Positions 14,187 through 22,650 are shown, counted from the stretch's first letter. The stretch: 23,279 nt of DNA from JBMYTN01 sp049604415 (GCA_049604415.1 JBMYTN010000056.1:1-23279); one strand, 5' to 3'. Notes: generated by a model from the letters alone, not told the origin. A program made the numbers and translations.

Positions 14187-15287
14187 ATGGTTCAAGCACG
14201 CACCTTGTTGATCTATGTCGCCCGGAATTACCTGAACGGTCTGGTGGGCGCGGCCATGGTGGTGGGAACCCTGCTGCTGCTGTTCGACATCATCGAAATG
14301 ATGCGCCAGACCGCCGCCCAGGATGTGGGGATGGACACGGTCTTTTTCATGGCCTTCTATCGGCTACCAATGGCTTTTCAGAATGCCTTGCCCTTTGTCT
14401 TCATGGCCGGGGCAATGCTGGTGTTCTGGCGCCTGGCCCGGTCCAGCGAGCTGGTGGTGATCCGTTCCGCCGGGTTCTCGGTCTGGCAGTTCTTAGCCCC
14501 GGTGCTGCTGTTGGTGTTTGGCCTGGGCGTTGTCGCCGTCACCTTGCTCAACCCGATCGCGGCGGATTTTTATGTCCGCTATGAAACCATGGAGCGCGAG
14601 CTGGAGATCGGCGACATCACGCCGATGAAGGTCTCCAAGGGCGGCATGTGGTTGCGCGAATCCTTCGATGAACATCAAGTGGTGCTGCATGCGCCGTCCG
14701 TCCGACAGCGCAACGAGACCTTCGTGATGGATAACGTGGTGGTCTTTGTCTATGAGGAAGAAACCAAATTCCTCCGCCGGATTGATGCCACCGAGGCCGA
14801 GCTGATCGATGGCCAGTTTGTGTTGCGGGATGTCTCCATCGTTGAGCCTGGCCAACTGCCTTTCCCGCAACCGAGCTATACCTTGGAAACCGGGCTGACC
14901 CTTACCCGGATTGAACAAAACTTTTCGCCGCCCGATACGGTCAGTTTTTGGGAGCTGCCGTCCCATATCGAGTTCTTTGAAGCGGCTGGCTTTTCCGCCC
15001 ATGTCCATGAAATGCACTTGTATAGTTTGATCGCCGGGCCGTTTCTGTTCATCGCCATGGTGCTGGTCGCAGCGGTGTTTTCCCTGAAACCCTCGCAACG
15101 CTCGGTCAATTGGCTGTTCCGGGTCATTGGCTGTGTCGCGGCGGGCTTTGCGGTCTATTTCTTCAGCCGGATCACCTATACCTTGGGCAGTTCGCAAACC
15201 CTGCCGGTGATCCTGGCGGCTTGGAGCCCGGCGGTGGTGACCACATTTACCGGATTGGCCATGCTGTTTCATCTGGAAGATGGCTAG
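14187..15287 (+). CDS. lptG: LPS export ABC transporter permease LptG
   Basis: LptF/LptG-family (YjgP/YjgQ) permease of the Lpt machine that extracts lipopolysaccharide from the inner membrane. It has 366 residues with three N-terminal helices (about 15-37, 52-80, 99-122), a periplasmic beta-jellyroll-like domain (about 130-270) and three C-terminal helices (about 280-300, 310-328, 338-361). The SSELVVIRSAGFSVWQF block (86-102) is the conserved coupling region, and SFWELPSHIEFFEAAGFSAH (253-272) is typical of alphaproteobacterial LptG rather than LptF. The usual partner gene lptF is not adjacent; instead pduO is upstream and a glycosyltransferase downstream, so lptF must be elsewhere or this is an extra copy. 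The ribosome site is GAGACGGG, directly before the ATG. Confidence 0.9.
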   Translation: MVQARTLLIYVARNYLNGLVGAAMVVGTLLLLFDIIEMMRQTAAQDVGMDTVFFMAFYRLPMAFQNALPFVFMAGAMLVFWRLARSSELVVIRSAGFSVWQFLAPVLLLVFGLGVVAVTLLNPIAADFYVRYETMERELEIGDITPMKVSKGGMWLRESFDEHQVVLHAPSVRQRNETFVMDNVVVFVYEEETKFLRRIDATEAELIDGQFVLRDVSIVEPGQLPFPQPSYTLETGLTLTRIEQNFSPPDTVSFWELPSHIEFFEAAGFSAHVHEMHLYSLIAGPFLFIAMVLVAAVFSLKPSQRSVNWLFRVIGCVAAGFAVYFFSRITYTLGSSQTLPVILAAWSPAVVTTFTGLAMLFHLEDG

Positions 15288-15297
15288 GCGTCTAGGC

Positions 15298-15323
15298 TTC
15301 CTCGTTCCTCTGTTCCTCGTTCC
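15298..15323 (+). repeat. 11-bp tandem-style direct repeat in the lptG-glycosyltransferase spacer
   Basis: TTCCTCGTTCC occurs exactly at 15298-15308 and 15313-15323, in a pyrimidine-rich 58-base spacer that ends in CTCTTTTT. It may have arisen by slippage. The T run without a stable stem is not a terminator. Confidence 0.7.
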
Positions 15324-15345
15324 CTCTTTTTGGTGACCGGCACCG

Positions 15346-17040
15346 ATGTTTGCGCAGTCAGTCTCCCCCGGTGACGGCCCCGATCCCACCGACCGGACAT
15401 TTATCAAGACCTCCATATTGGCGGTTTTGGCCATTTTGGCTGCGGTGGTGCTGATCCGGGTCGTACTGCTGATGGTGGCCGGGACCAATCTGTTCCCGGA
15501 GGAGGCCGCCCTGTGGCTGCGTGGGCGGATGCCCGATTTCGGCACCCCGGACGGTCCTTTTTTCGTCCCCATGGTGCTCGGATTGGCCGATCGCTTGCTG
15601 GGCGAGGGCCTGTTTGTCCGCGATGTGATCACGGGCGTTGATGGCTTTAACGACGAAGAGGCCGCCTTGCGGATCCCGGGCACGGTGGCGGCGGCCTTTG
15701 CCTGCTGGCTGCTGTTCCGCCTTGGCCAGGCGCTGGTCAATGTCCGGGTCGCCTTGTGGGCGGCGCTGCTGCTGCTGACCCTGCCGCTGGTGTCCTATAT
15801 CTCCGCCATTGCCTGCGTCGAACCCTTTGTCCTGGCGTTCTGGGGCTGGGGCATGGTGGCTTTGGAGCGGGCCTTAGCGACCAACCGCTTGGGCCATTGG
15901 CTGCAATGCGGCTTGGCTTGGGGCTTTGGCATGCTCTCAAGCTATGTCGCGGTGTTGTTTTTGCCCTGCCTGGTTCTGTTTACCTTGCTCTCGCGGGAAC
16001 ATCGCGGGGTCTGGCGGCGCGCCGGGATTTGGCTTGGCTTGGCGATGGCCGCTGTGCTGATCGCCCCGCATCTGCTCTGGAATGCGCAAAATGAGTGGTC
16101 TGCGTTGCTTGGGGCCCTGGCCCCCCTGCTGGGAGAGGCCGGGAGCGGTGTTGGCAGCGGAGCCGGGGCTGGGACAGGCTGGGCCTTGGCGGCCTTGTTG
16201 GGCATTTTGCTGCTGGCCCTGGGTCCGGTGCCCCTGATCACCCCGCTGGTGACCTTGATTGCCAAAAGCTTTGCCCGGACCGGGGCGCGGCTGGAATCCA
16301 GCGCCGATGCGGAAGGGGCCCAGGCCACCGCCTTGGCCCGGGGCCTGGCCGGACTGCGCACCGACGGTCGGGGGCGGGGCTATCCGGTCAAATTCTTAGG
16401 CTGTTTCTTTCTTCCCGTTCTCATCGCCGCCATCGCCTGGACGGTTGTGACAGGCGAGATCGATCTGGTGCTGCTGACCCCGGCAGCGGCCCCAGGAGCC
16501 CTTCTGACCGCCATGGCTTTGACCCGAACCACCGGTGGCCGCACGGTGATGCGGGCGACCTTGGTGCTCCATGTGGTGGGCGCAGTGTTGTTCTTTAACC
16601 TGGAAAGCGGGGCTCGGGTTGCCGGGTTCCGTCCGGCACCGTCCCTGGATCCGTTCCTCTCGGTGCGGGGCATGGACACCGCCGGGGATTGGGCGGCGGC
16701 CCTGTCGCAACGCTATCCCGGGGCCTTGCTGGCCTTTGACGACCCCGAGGTGATGCGGGTGTTGCAGTTCTATATCGTGCCCCATCCGCTGGATGCCCGG
16801 CTGGTGCGCTCCGAAGCCGATCTGCAGCAAGCCGAGGCCCTGTTGCAGGACCAACCGGACCGACCGCTGTTGTTGATCACCCGCAGCCCGGAAGGGGTGA
16901 GTGAAATGATCGCCCGGCGACCCGGTCGCCTCAGCCGCTCGGCGGGTTATTTGATCTTGGAGATCCAAGATGACATCTGGCTGGATCTGCATGCCTTTTT
17001 GCTGAAATCCGATGCGGGAGCGCCAAGCAATGGATCCTAA
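15346..17040 (+). CDS. ArnT/GT83-like membrane glycosyltransferase
   Basis: A 564-residue protein with about ten or more hydrophobic helices in the first 430 residues and a soluble C-terminal domain (about 435-564), the layout of PMT/ArnT-type (GT39/GT83) glycosyltransferases, which use polyprenyl-phosphate sugars at the periplasmic face. The first periplasmic loop reads LFPEEAALWLRGRMPDFGTP (49-68), matching the family's DEAYYW region with Glu where Asp is usual; LLWNAQNEWSALLGA (about 244-258) matches the conserved WNxQxxW segment. The acceptor is unknown; lipid A or LPS core is inferred from lptG upstream and PAP2 downstream. Its end overlaps the PAP2 start by 11 bases. A Gly/Ala-rich stretch (about 264-280) lies in a loop. 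Confidence 0.78.
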   Translation: MFAQSVSPGDGPDPTDRTFIKTSILAVLAILAAVVLIRVVLLMVAGTNLFPEEAALWLRGRMPDFGTPDGPFFVPMVLGLADRLLGEGLFVRDVITGVDGFNDEEAALRIPGTVAAAFACWLLFRLGQALVNVRVALWAALLLLTLPLVSYISAIACVEPFVLAFWGWGMVALERALATNRLGHWLQCGLAWGFGMLSSYVAVLFLPCLVLFTLLSREHRGVWRRAGIWLGLAMAAVLIAPHLLWNAQNEWSALLGALAPLLGEAGSGVGSGAGAGTGWALAALLGILLLALGPVPLITPLVTLIAKSFARTGARLESSADAEGAQATALARGLAGLRTDGRGRGYPVKFLGCFFLPVLIAAIAWTVVTGEIDLVLLTPAAAPGALLTAMALTRTTGGRTVMRATLVLHVVGAVLFFNLESGARVAGFRPAPSLDPFLSVRGMDTAGDWAAALSQRYPGALLAFDDPEVMRVLQFYIVPHPLDARLVRSEADLQQAEALLQDQPDRPLLLITRSPEGVSEMIARRPGRLSRSAGYLILEIQDDIWLDLHAFLLKSDAGAPSNGS

Positions 17041-17767
17041 GGCTGTGGCAGCCCCCAACCCGGCGGTCGTCTGGGGCTATCGGCTTGGGCGCGGGCTGCG
17101 CTGGGCAGCGGGCCAATGGCGCTATTGGCTGCCGGTTGTGGCTTTGGCGGCGTTTTTCCTAACCTTTCCCGGCGTGGATAAGGCGGTCTCCCATTGGTTT
17201 TATTCCGAAGCGGATGGGTTTTATGACCCCCGAGGCCCCGGGCTGGAGTTCATCCGGATGGGGGTGCCCGCCCTGCTGTATGGGATCCTGCTGTTTTTGG
17301 CCCTGCTATGGCTGCTCTCCAAGCTGGTCGGGCCGCCCTTGGGCTGGTTCACCGGGCGGCATTTGACCTTCCTGGCCGGATCGCTGTTTCTCGGCCCCGG
17401 GGTGATCGTCAATCTGATCCTGAAGGAATATTGGGGCCGGGCACGGCCAAGCCAGATCCTGGACTTTGGCGGCAGCCAGGATTTCACCCCGGCAATCCTG
17501 ATCGCCGACCAATGCCAGAGCAATTGCTCCTTTGTCTCCGGCCATGCCGCTTTGGGCTTCTGGGCGGTGGCCTTGGCGCTGATCCTACCCAAGTGCTTGC
17601 CCGCAGCCCTCCGTCAGAGCGCTTTGATTGCCGCCCTGGTGTTTGGAGCCGGGGTCGGCTTGGCCCGTATCGTCGTCGGAGCCCATTTCCTGTCCGACGT
17701 CCTGTTCTCCGGCATCATTGTCGTCGGCCTGACGGTGTGGATGCACCGGAAAATGTTTCCGCGCTAA
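17030..17767 (+). CDS. PAP2-family lipid phosphatase (second copy, LPS-linked)
   Basis: This 245-residue membrane protein has KEYWGRARP (KX6RP, K132-P140), CSFVSGHAALGF (167-178) and RIVVGAHFLSD (RX5HX3D, R213-D223). The Pro of PSGH is Val and the Ser of SRX5H is Ala, so it belongs to a divergent branch; QCQSNCSFVSGH with two Cys resembles the PAP2 proteins near LpxE/LpxF-like lipid phosphatases. Likely substrates are undecaprenyl pyrophosphate or a lipid A phosphate (inference from the operon). The ATG at 17030, inside the glycosyltransferase gene, is preferred because GGGAG is nine bases upstream; 17012 is an alternative. Its stop overlaps the convergent MscS stop in CTAA. Confidence 0.85.
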   Translation: MDPKAVAAPNPAVVWGYRLGRGLRWAAGQWRYWLPVVALAAFFLTFPGVDKAVSHWFYSEADGFYDPRGPGLEFIRMGVPALLYGILLFLALLWLLSKLVGPPLGWFTGRHLTFLAGSLFLGPGVIVNLILKEYWGRARPSQILDFGGSQDFTPAILIADQCQSNCSFVSGHAALGFWAVALALILPKCLPAALRQSALIAALVFGAGVGLARIVVGAHFLSDVLFSGIIVVGLTVWMHRKMFPR

Positions 17768-20346
17768 CTGCGGTCCGCCCGACGCCGCTTTACAGCCTGA
17801 CGCCGCAAGCTGCCTCTGGACCGGGCCTTTTCCTTGGCTTTGAGAGGGGCTGCCGTCTCAACAATGGGCGCGGGCTTCGCGGCCAGAGTCAGGCCAACGC
17901 TCTGGTCGGCCTCGGCCAGACCGGCCCATTCATCGGTGGCCACAATGGCCGGGGCTGCCGGAGCCTCCGCAGCCCAATTGGTGGTCGGGGTATGCTCTTC
18001 CGGCTTCGGATCGGGCTTGCCCATGCGCACATTGACCGGCGGGGCGTTGCCTTGCTTGTCCTCGCCAAAATAAATCGTGGTGTGCGGGAAGGGGATTTCG
18101 ATGCCCAGCTCGTCAAAGCGCAGCTTCATGCGCCGGTTGAACTCGCGGCCAACCCACCATTGCTTGATCGGGTTGGTTTTGAACCGGGCCTTGATCACCA
18201 CGGCACTGTCGGCCAGCGAATCGACCCCGAGGATTTCCAGCGGTTCCAGGATCTGCGGCCCGAATTCCGGATCGGCGCGCAGTTCCTTGCCCAGCTCGAC
18301 CAGCACCGCGCACACATTGTCGGTGTTCTCGCGATAGCCAACCCCGACATTGAACACATAGTAGGAAAAGTCCTTGGTCATATTGGTGACCGTATCCACG
18401 CTGCTGAAGGGCACGGTGTGCACGCTGCCCGCCAGATCCCGCAGCCGCACAGAGCGGATCGAGAGCCCCTCGACGACGCCGCTGTGGCCGCCAATGGTGA
18501 CCACATCCCCCACGGCAATGGTGTCTTCGATCAGGTTGAAGGCCCCGGTGATCACATCTTGAACCAGGCGTTGGGAGCCGAAGGAGATCGCTAGGCCGAT
18601 AACCCCGGCCCCGGCCAGCAGCGGGCCGATATTGACGCCGATTTCCGAGAGCACCACCAAGGAGACGATGGTGATCAACACGATCATCAGAACCGTGCGG
18701 ATTAAGGGCACCAAGGTTTTGGCCCGCTGGCTGACCTCGATCACGCTGCCGTCTTGGCCTTCCCGACCGGCCAGATAGCGATCGGCGGTGTTGGCGATGA
18801 TCTCCCACAGCACCACCCCGACGCCCAGCATGACCAAAACGCTGATCAGCCGGACCACAACCACCCGGCCTTCTGGGCTGGTCAGGATCGCCAGAGTGTC
18901 CAGGTTCCACATATCGAGCAGGGTCAGCACGGTCAGCACCGTAACCCCGATGCGCATGATCCCGAGCATGACCGAGAAATAGCGGTTCGAGCGCCGCTCC
19001 AGCCCCGGAAAGGTGCGGCAGAGATCATCGCTGAGGGCAAACAGCATGGTCATGCCCTTGCGGATCAGGCGGTAGATCAGGATCCCGGCGATGATGACCA
19101 GCACCGAGCGCAAAGTGGCCAAGGTGGTGAAGGTGAAGCCGCCATGGATGCCCAGGAACCAGGTGAAAAACAGGCCCGAGGCATAGAGCAGCACAAACAC
19201 ATGCCACAGCTCGGCAAAGCGGGCGGCTAGGGTGGTCAAAGGCGTGTCGCCAAAGGCATCGCGCAGGCTGCTGCCCAGGCTCTTGCCCACATGGCGGCGG
19301 TTTTGCAGCACCAGGATGAAGATCATGCTCAGCACCGCCAGCCCGATCAGACGGATCATTAGCAGGCGCGGGCCTTCGGGCATCAGGGCCAATGCGGCGA
19401 GGCCATCGATCAGCACGCCAAAGGTGATCACATTGGTGAAGCGCTTGATCCAGATATACAGATAGCCACGGCTTTCCGGGCGCAGCGGCATGGGTGGTGG
19501 TGGCACCTCCCGAGGGACCAGCAGGGTTTTGGCGACCAAATGGATCGCCCGGGCGGCGATCAGGGCGTTGATGGTCAAGACGGCGGAAAAGCTGACACTG
19601 ATCGGCAGGTCCAGCAGCGGCAGGCCGAGATTGAACACCAACCCGACCACGGCCAGAGGCAACAGCTCCAACACCGCCAGGAGGGCGGTGAAGCTCCATC
19701 GGCCAACGGTTTCGCTTTCCCGGGCGTGGCGAGAGACCTTGCCCCGCACCCCGGCGGTGACGCCGCGCATCACCCAGCGCAGGATCAAGGCTGCGGCCAA
19801 GATCAGGCCCAATTGGCCGACAAAGTTGAGCAGAGCGGTTTCCAGCTCATAGGCGGTGCCGCCGGACAGCCAGATCGCCAGCAAATGCGGGTCTGAGAGG
19901 TCGGACAGCTCCGCGCCGGTCTCCTCCAGCTCGGTCAGCGCCAGATCGAGGGTTTCGGCAAAATCAAACGGCAGCAGATTGGGCCGGTCCTCGGCGATGT
20001 CCGGTGTCTCGGGACCTTCGGTGCTTTCAGGAGTCTCGGCGGTCTCTGGGGCCTCAGCCGTTTCCGGGGGCTCGGCAGGGTCCGCAGCCGGGCCCTGCGC
20101 TGCAACGTCTCCCGCTGTTGCTGCACGCATGGCCTCAAGCAAAGCGTCGCGCTGGTCCGGGTTTTCCAATACCTCGATCAGAGCCGCCAGCCCTTCTGCT
20201 TCCAGGGCTGCTGCGGCCTCGGTGGGCTCTGTGCTGGCCTCTTGCGCGGCGAGCGGATGTGTAAGACTGAGCAACAAACCGACCAGAAGGATGAAAATCC
20301 AGTGGCCCCCAAGACGCAGGGTGGCTTGAGTTGGGAGGGTGAACAT
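17764..20346 (-). CDS. Large MscS-family mechanosensitive channel (YbiO-like)
   Basis: An 860-residue protein with a signal sequence (hydrophobic about 17-30, cleavage near LAAQ), a periplasmic segment, about ten membrane helices from about residue 172 on, and a C-terminal MscS core. The core is recognised by IGVNIGPLLAGAGVIGLAIS and FGSQRLVQDVITG (about 568-600, pore helix TM3), then the IEDTIAVGDVVTIGGHSGVVEGL beta domain and the cytoplasmic alpha-beta domain ending near EIPFPHTTIYF. Such channels release solutes during osmotic downshock. Odd features are an acidic Glu/Thr/Pro/Ala-rich tract at about 90-120 with repeating PET and AE units, and a C-tail of about 95 residues that is Ala/Pro-rich and ends very basic. 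The start at 20346 is favoured by TGAGAAG; upstream ATGs at 20361 and 20433 are in frame. Confidence 0.92.
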   Translation of the reverse strand: MFTLPTQATLRLGGHWIFILLVGLLLSLTHPLAAQEASTEPTEAAAALEAEGLAALIEVLENPDQRDALLEAMRAATAGDVAAQGPAADPAEPPETAEAPETAETPESTEGPETPDIAEDRPNLLPFDFAETLDLALTELEETGAELSDLSDPHLLAIWLSGGTAYELETALLNFVGQLGLILAAALILRWVMRGVTAGVRGKVSRHARESETVGRWSFTALLAVLELLPLAVVGLVFNLGLPLLDLPISVSFSAVLTINALIAARAIHLVAKTLLVPREVPPPPMPLRPESRGYLYIWIKRFTNVITFGVLIDGLAALALMPEGPRLLMIRLIGLAVLSMIFILVLQNRRHVGKSLGSSLRDAFGDTPLTTLAARFAELWHVFVLLYASGLFFTWFLGIHGGFTFTTLATLRSVLVIIAGILIYRLIRKGMTMLFALSDDLCRTFPGLERRSNRYFSVMLGIMRIGVTVLTVLTLLDMWNLDTLAILTSPEGRVVVVRLISVLVMLGVGVVLWEIIANTADRYLAGREGQDGSVIEVSQRAKTLVPLIRTVLMIVLITIVSLVVLSEIGVNIGPLLAGAGVIGLAISFGSQRLVQDVITGAFNLIEDTIAVGDVVTIGGHSGVVEGLSIRSVRLRDLAGSVHTVPFSSVDTVTNMTKDFSYYVFNVGVGYRENTDNVCAVLVELGKELRADPEFGPQILEPLEILGVDSLADSAVVIKARFKTNPIKQWWVGREFNRRMKLRFDELGIEIPFPHTTIYFGEDKQGNAPPVNVRMGKPDPKPEEHTPTTNWAAEAPAAPAIVATDEWAGLAEADQSVGLTLAAKPAPIVETAAPLKAKEKARSRGSLRRQAVKRRRADRS

Positions 20347-20423
20347 GGCTAGACTTCTCATTGGAAGCGAACAGACCCCGAAAGAAGGCGCAGGACAGCG
20401 CAGGGGGCCGAGGAGAGGGACGT

Positions 20424-20765
20424 ATGCAGGCAACGATCTACCACAATCCCCGCTGCAGCAAATCCAGGCAGACCCTGGCGCTGTTGCAGGAGAAGGGGGT
20501 GCATGTTGAGATCATCGAATACCTGAAAACGCCGCCCGATGCGACCACCCTGACAAATTTATTGCGCCTGCTCGACATGTCGCCCCGGGCCCTGATGCGC
20601 AAAAAAGAGGCCAAGGAAACTGGTCTGGATGACCCGTCCTTGAGCGATGCGGCCTTGATTGAGGGCATGGTGGCCAATCCGAAAGTCATTGAACGGCCCA
20701 TTGTGGTGGTGGACGGCAAAGCCCGGTTGGGGCGACCGCCGGAAGCCGTCCTGGACCTGGTTTAG
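20424..20765 (+). CDS. ArsC/YfgD-family thioredoxin-fold protein (arsenate reductase-like)
   Basis: A 113-residue protein with the ArsC fold: TIYHNPRCSKSRQTLALL with Cys11 as the candidate redox cysteine, IIEYLKTPP, and VIERPIVVVDGKARLGRPPE with the conserved Arg-Pro pair (R91, P92). The CSKSR version of the active site and the overall sequence resemble E. coli YfgD rather than plasmid ArsC, so arsenate reduction is plausible but unproven, and no other ars gene is nearby. The ATG at 20424 has GGAGAGGG upstream. It is divergent from the MscS gene (77 bases between starts) and 12 bases before the TPR-glycosyltransferase gene. Confidence 0.88.
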   Translation: MQATIYHNPRCSKSRQTLALLQEKGVHVEIIEYLKTPPDATTLTNLLRLLDMSPRALMRKKEAKETGLDDPSLSDAALIEGMVANPKVIERPIVVVDGKARLGRPPEAVLDLV

Positions 20766-20777
20766 GGAGGGCTTGCG

Positions 20778-22274
20778 GTGAGCCCAGGCACGCCAGCGGA
20801 TCAATCCCTGTCTTGGGACGCAGCCTATACTCTGCATTTGCAGGGGGATTTGGGGGCTGCAGCACCGGCCTATTGGGCCTTGCTCGATGGCCCCGAGGAC
20901 GCGCCGGGGCTGCGCCGGATGTTGGCGCTGATCGCCCGGGTGGGCGGGTCCCTGACCCTGGCCGAGGAATTGGAGCAGGCTGACCCCCTAGAAGCCGTCT
21001 CCGGCGAGGTCCTGGGCCGTCTGGCCCGGCTTTACAGCAATGCGGGCTTCCATAAAGAAGGCGTGACCTGCGCCAAGGCGGCCATCGACAAACAGGCCGC
21101 CCATCCTGATCTCTCGGTGATCTTGGGCCATGGGGCCCTGGCCGCAGGGGATGCGGGAGGGGCCGAAGAGGCCTTTCAGGCCGCCTTGCAGGCCGATCCG
21201 GACTCGGCGGTGGCCTGGGCCGGGTTGGGTCAGTTTGAACGGGCGCGCGGCGATATCGCGGCGGCCCGCAGCGCTTTGGACAAGGCCGCAGCGCTGGCAC
21301 CAAAGGATCCGGAGGTTCAGTATAATCTCGGCACTTTGGCCCTGCTCCAGGGTGACTTTGCCGCCGGGTTCCAAGCCTATGGCGCGCGTTGGGTGCTGGA
21401 GGGGGCAACGGATTTGCCCAGCCGCATGGGCGGGGATCCCTGGACCGGCGGTGATCCGGCGGGCAAGCGGCTGTTCCTCTATGCCGAGCAGGGGCTGGGC
21501 GACTGCCTGATGTTCTTCCGCTTCGCCGGACAGCTGGCGGCGCGGGGTGCGCAGGTCACCCTGGAGGTCCCGGCGCGGCTGCTGCCCTTGCTGGCAGAAG
21601 CGGCAGAGGGGGTGACGGTAGTGCCCCGGGGCCAGATTGCACCGGAACAGGTTGCGGCTCAATTTGACGGCCATTGTCCGCTGATGGATTTGCCCTGGCG
21701 ATTGGGTCTGGGGCCAGAGGATGTCGCCACCGAGGGGCCCTATATCCAAGCCGGTTTGGACCGGGTGGTGCATTGGCGCGATCATTTGACCGATGGTCTG
21801 ACCATTGGCATGGCGTGGCAGGGCAATCCGGACAGTCCTTTGGAGCCGGACCGCTCCATCCCGCTGCTTGATTTGTTGCCGCTTCTGGCCTTGCCAGCGG
21901 TGCAATATGTGTCTTTGCAGCAGGGTGATGGGCTCGACCAACTGGCGGGATTGCCGGTTGATGTGCGGCTGCGCAGCTTTGGCGCGGCCTTGGACCAAGA
22001 TGGGGCGTTCCTCGACACCGCCGCCTTGATGATGTCGATGGATCTGGTGGTGACCTCTGATACCTCGGTGGCCCATCTGGCCGGAGCCTTGGGCCGTCCG
22101 GTCTGGGTCGCCTTGTCGAAGCAGGCCTCCTGGCATTGGGGCTTGGGCGCGGACAGCACGCCCTGGTATCCCAGCATGCGGCTGTTCCGCCAGGACATGG
22201 TGGGCGATTGGCGCGCTCCGGTCTGGCGGATGATGACCGAACTTGGCCGGGCCTTGCTGGATGGCGAGGGGTAG
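20778..22274 (+). CDS. TPR-repeat protein with glycosyltransferase-like C-terminal domain
   Basis: 498 residues starting at a GTG with GGGAGGG seven bases upstream. Residues about 80-205 hold at least three tetratricopeptide repeats (for example AEEAFQAALQADPDSAVAWA and YNLGTLALLQGDFAAGFQAY). The C-terminal half (about 230-490) resembles GT-B glycosyltransferase modules found after TPR repeats in alphaproteobacteria: YAEQGLGDCLMFFRFA (235-250), TIGMAWQGNP (341-350), VVTSDTSVAHLAGALGRPVW (423-442) and WHWGLGADSTPWYPSMRLFR (451-470). It may glycosylate a protein or surface structure; substrate unknown. It is the second gene of a two-gene unit with the ArsC-like gene. Confidence 0.85.
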   Translation: MSPGTPADQSLSWDAAYTLHLQGDLGAAAPAYWALLDGPEDAPGLRRMLALIARVGGSLTLAEELEQADPLEAVSGEVLGRLARLYSNAGFHKEGVTCAKAAIDKQAAHPDLSVILGHGALAAGDAGGAEEAFQAALQADPDSAVAWAGLGQFERARGDIAAARSALDKAAALAPKDPEVQYNLGTLALLQGDFAAGFQAYGARWVLEGATDLPSRMGGDPWTGGDPAGKRLFLYAEQGLGDCLMFFRFAGQLAARGAQVTLEVPARLLPLLAEAAEGVTVVPRGQIAPEQVAAQFDGHCPLMDLPWRLGLGPEDVATEGPYIQAGLDRVVHWRDHLTDGLTIGMAWQGNPDSPLEPDRSIPLLDLLPLLALPAVQYVSLQQGDGLDQLAGLPVDVRLRSFGAALDQDGAFLDTAALMMSMDLVVTSDTSVAHLAGALGRPVWVALSKQASWHWGLGADSTPWYPSMRLFRQDMVGDWRAPVWRMMTELGRALLDGEG

Positions 22275-22309
22275 GTGGAGCGGTGTTTCTTCCGTGGATG
22301 TCCTTTCCT

Positions 22310-22325
22310 GTCGGTCTATGCCGAC
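22310..22325 (+). terminator. Weak stem-loop after the TPR-glycosyltransferase gene
   Basis: GTCGG (22310-22314) pairs with CCGAC (22321-22325) across six bases, followed by TTGCTT. The stem is short and the T run poor, so this is only a possible weak terminator about 35 bases after the stop codon. Confidence 0.25.
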
Positions 22326-22358
22326 TTGCTTCCAAGACTGACCGCACAGTAAATCAAG

Positions 22359-22379
22359 ACCTGTATTGTCAGGTATAAT
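22359..22379 (+). promoter_or_regulatory. Possible promoter with consensus -10 and overlapping inverted repeat
   Basis: TATAAT at 22374-22379 is a perfect -10 hexamer; no good -35 is seen at 17 bases. ACCTG (22359-22363) and CAGGT (22370-22374) form an inverted repeat that overlaps the first base of the -10, as a repressor site would. Confidence 0.4.
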
Positions 22380-22385
22380 ATTAGT

Positions 22386-22555
22386 AAGCCCTTCATGAGA
22401 CCTTCTGCGCGGACGGATGTTGTTGGCGTCAGCGATGACGGTGCCTTTGGGCGAGGGCGGTATTGTGGCAGTCCTGTGCAGATTCCCAGCAAAAAAGGAA
22501 GTTTTCTAAGCGCTTCGACCTAGCATTTTATGAATCCTGACACTGCAGGATTTTT
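22386..22555 (+). ncRNA. Candidate small RNA or tiny-peptide unit
   Basis: Between the TATAAT box and an intrinsic terminator lies a unit of about 170 bases. It contains a hairpin CGTCA-GCGA-TGACG (22427-22440) with a GNRA-type loop. A 42-codon frame (22395-22523, starting MRPSARTDVVGVSDDGAFG) also fits, but it has no ribosome site. The remaining sequence up to 22650 is A+T-rich, with no gene. Confidence 0.35.
22533..22555 (+). terminator. Probable intrinsic terminator
   Basis: AATCCTG (22533-22539) pairs perfectly with CAGGATT (22546-22552) over a six-base loop, and the 3' arm runs into TTT, giving five consecutive T in all. It lies between the TPR-glycosyltransferase gene and the orphan membrane protein. 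Confidence 0.6.
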
Positions 22556-22650
22556 GCAAATATCAGCCGAAATACTGCCTGAATCCAGATTTAAATAAAA
22601 TTTTTCCGTGAAATTGACGTTTATTTGAACGAATCTGGGTCGAGGTATCG

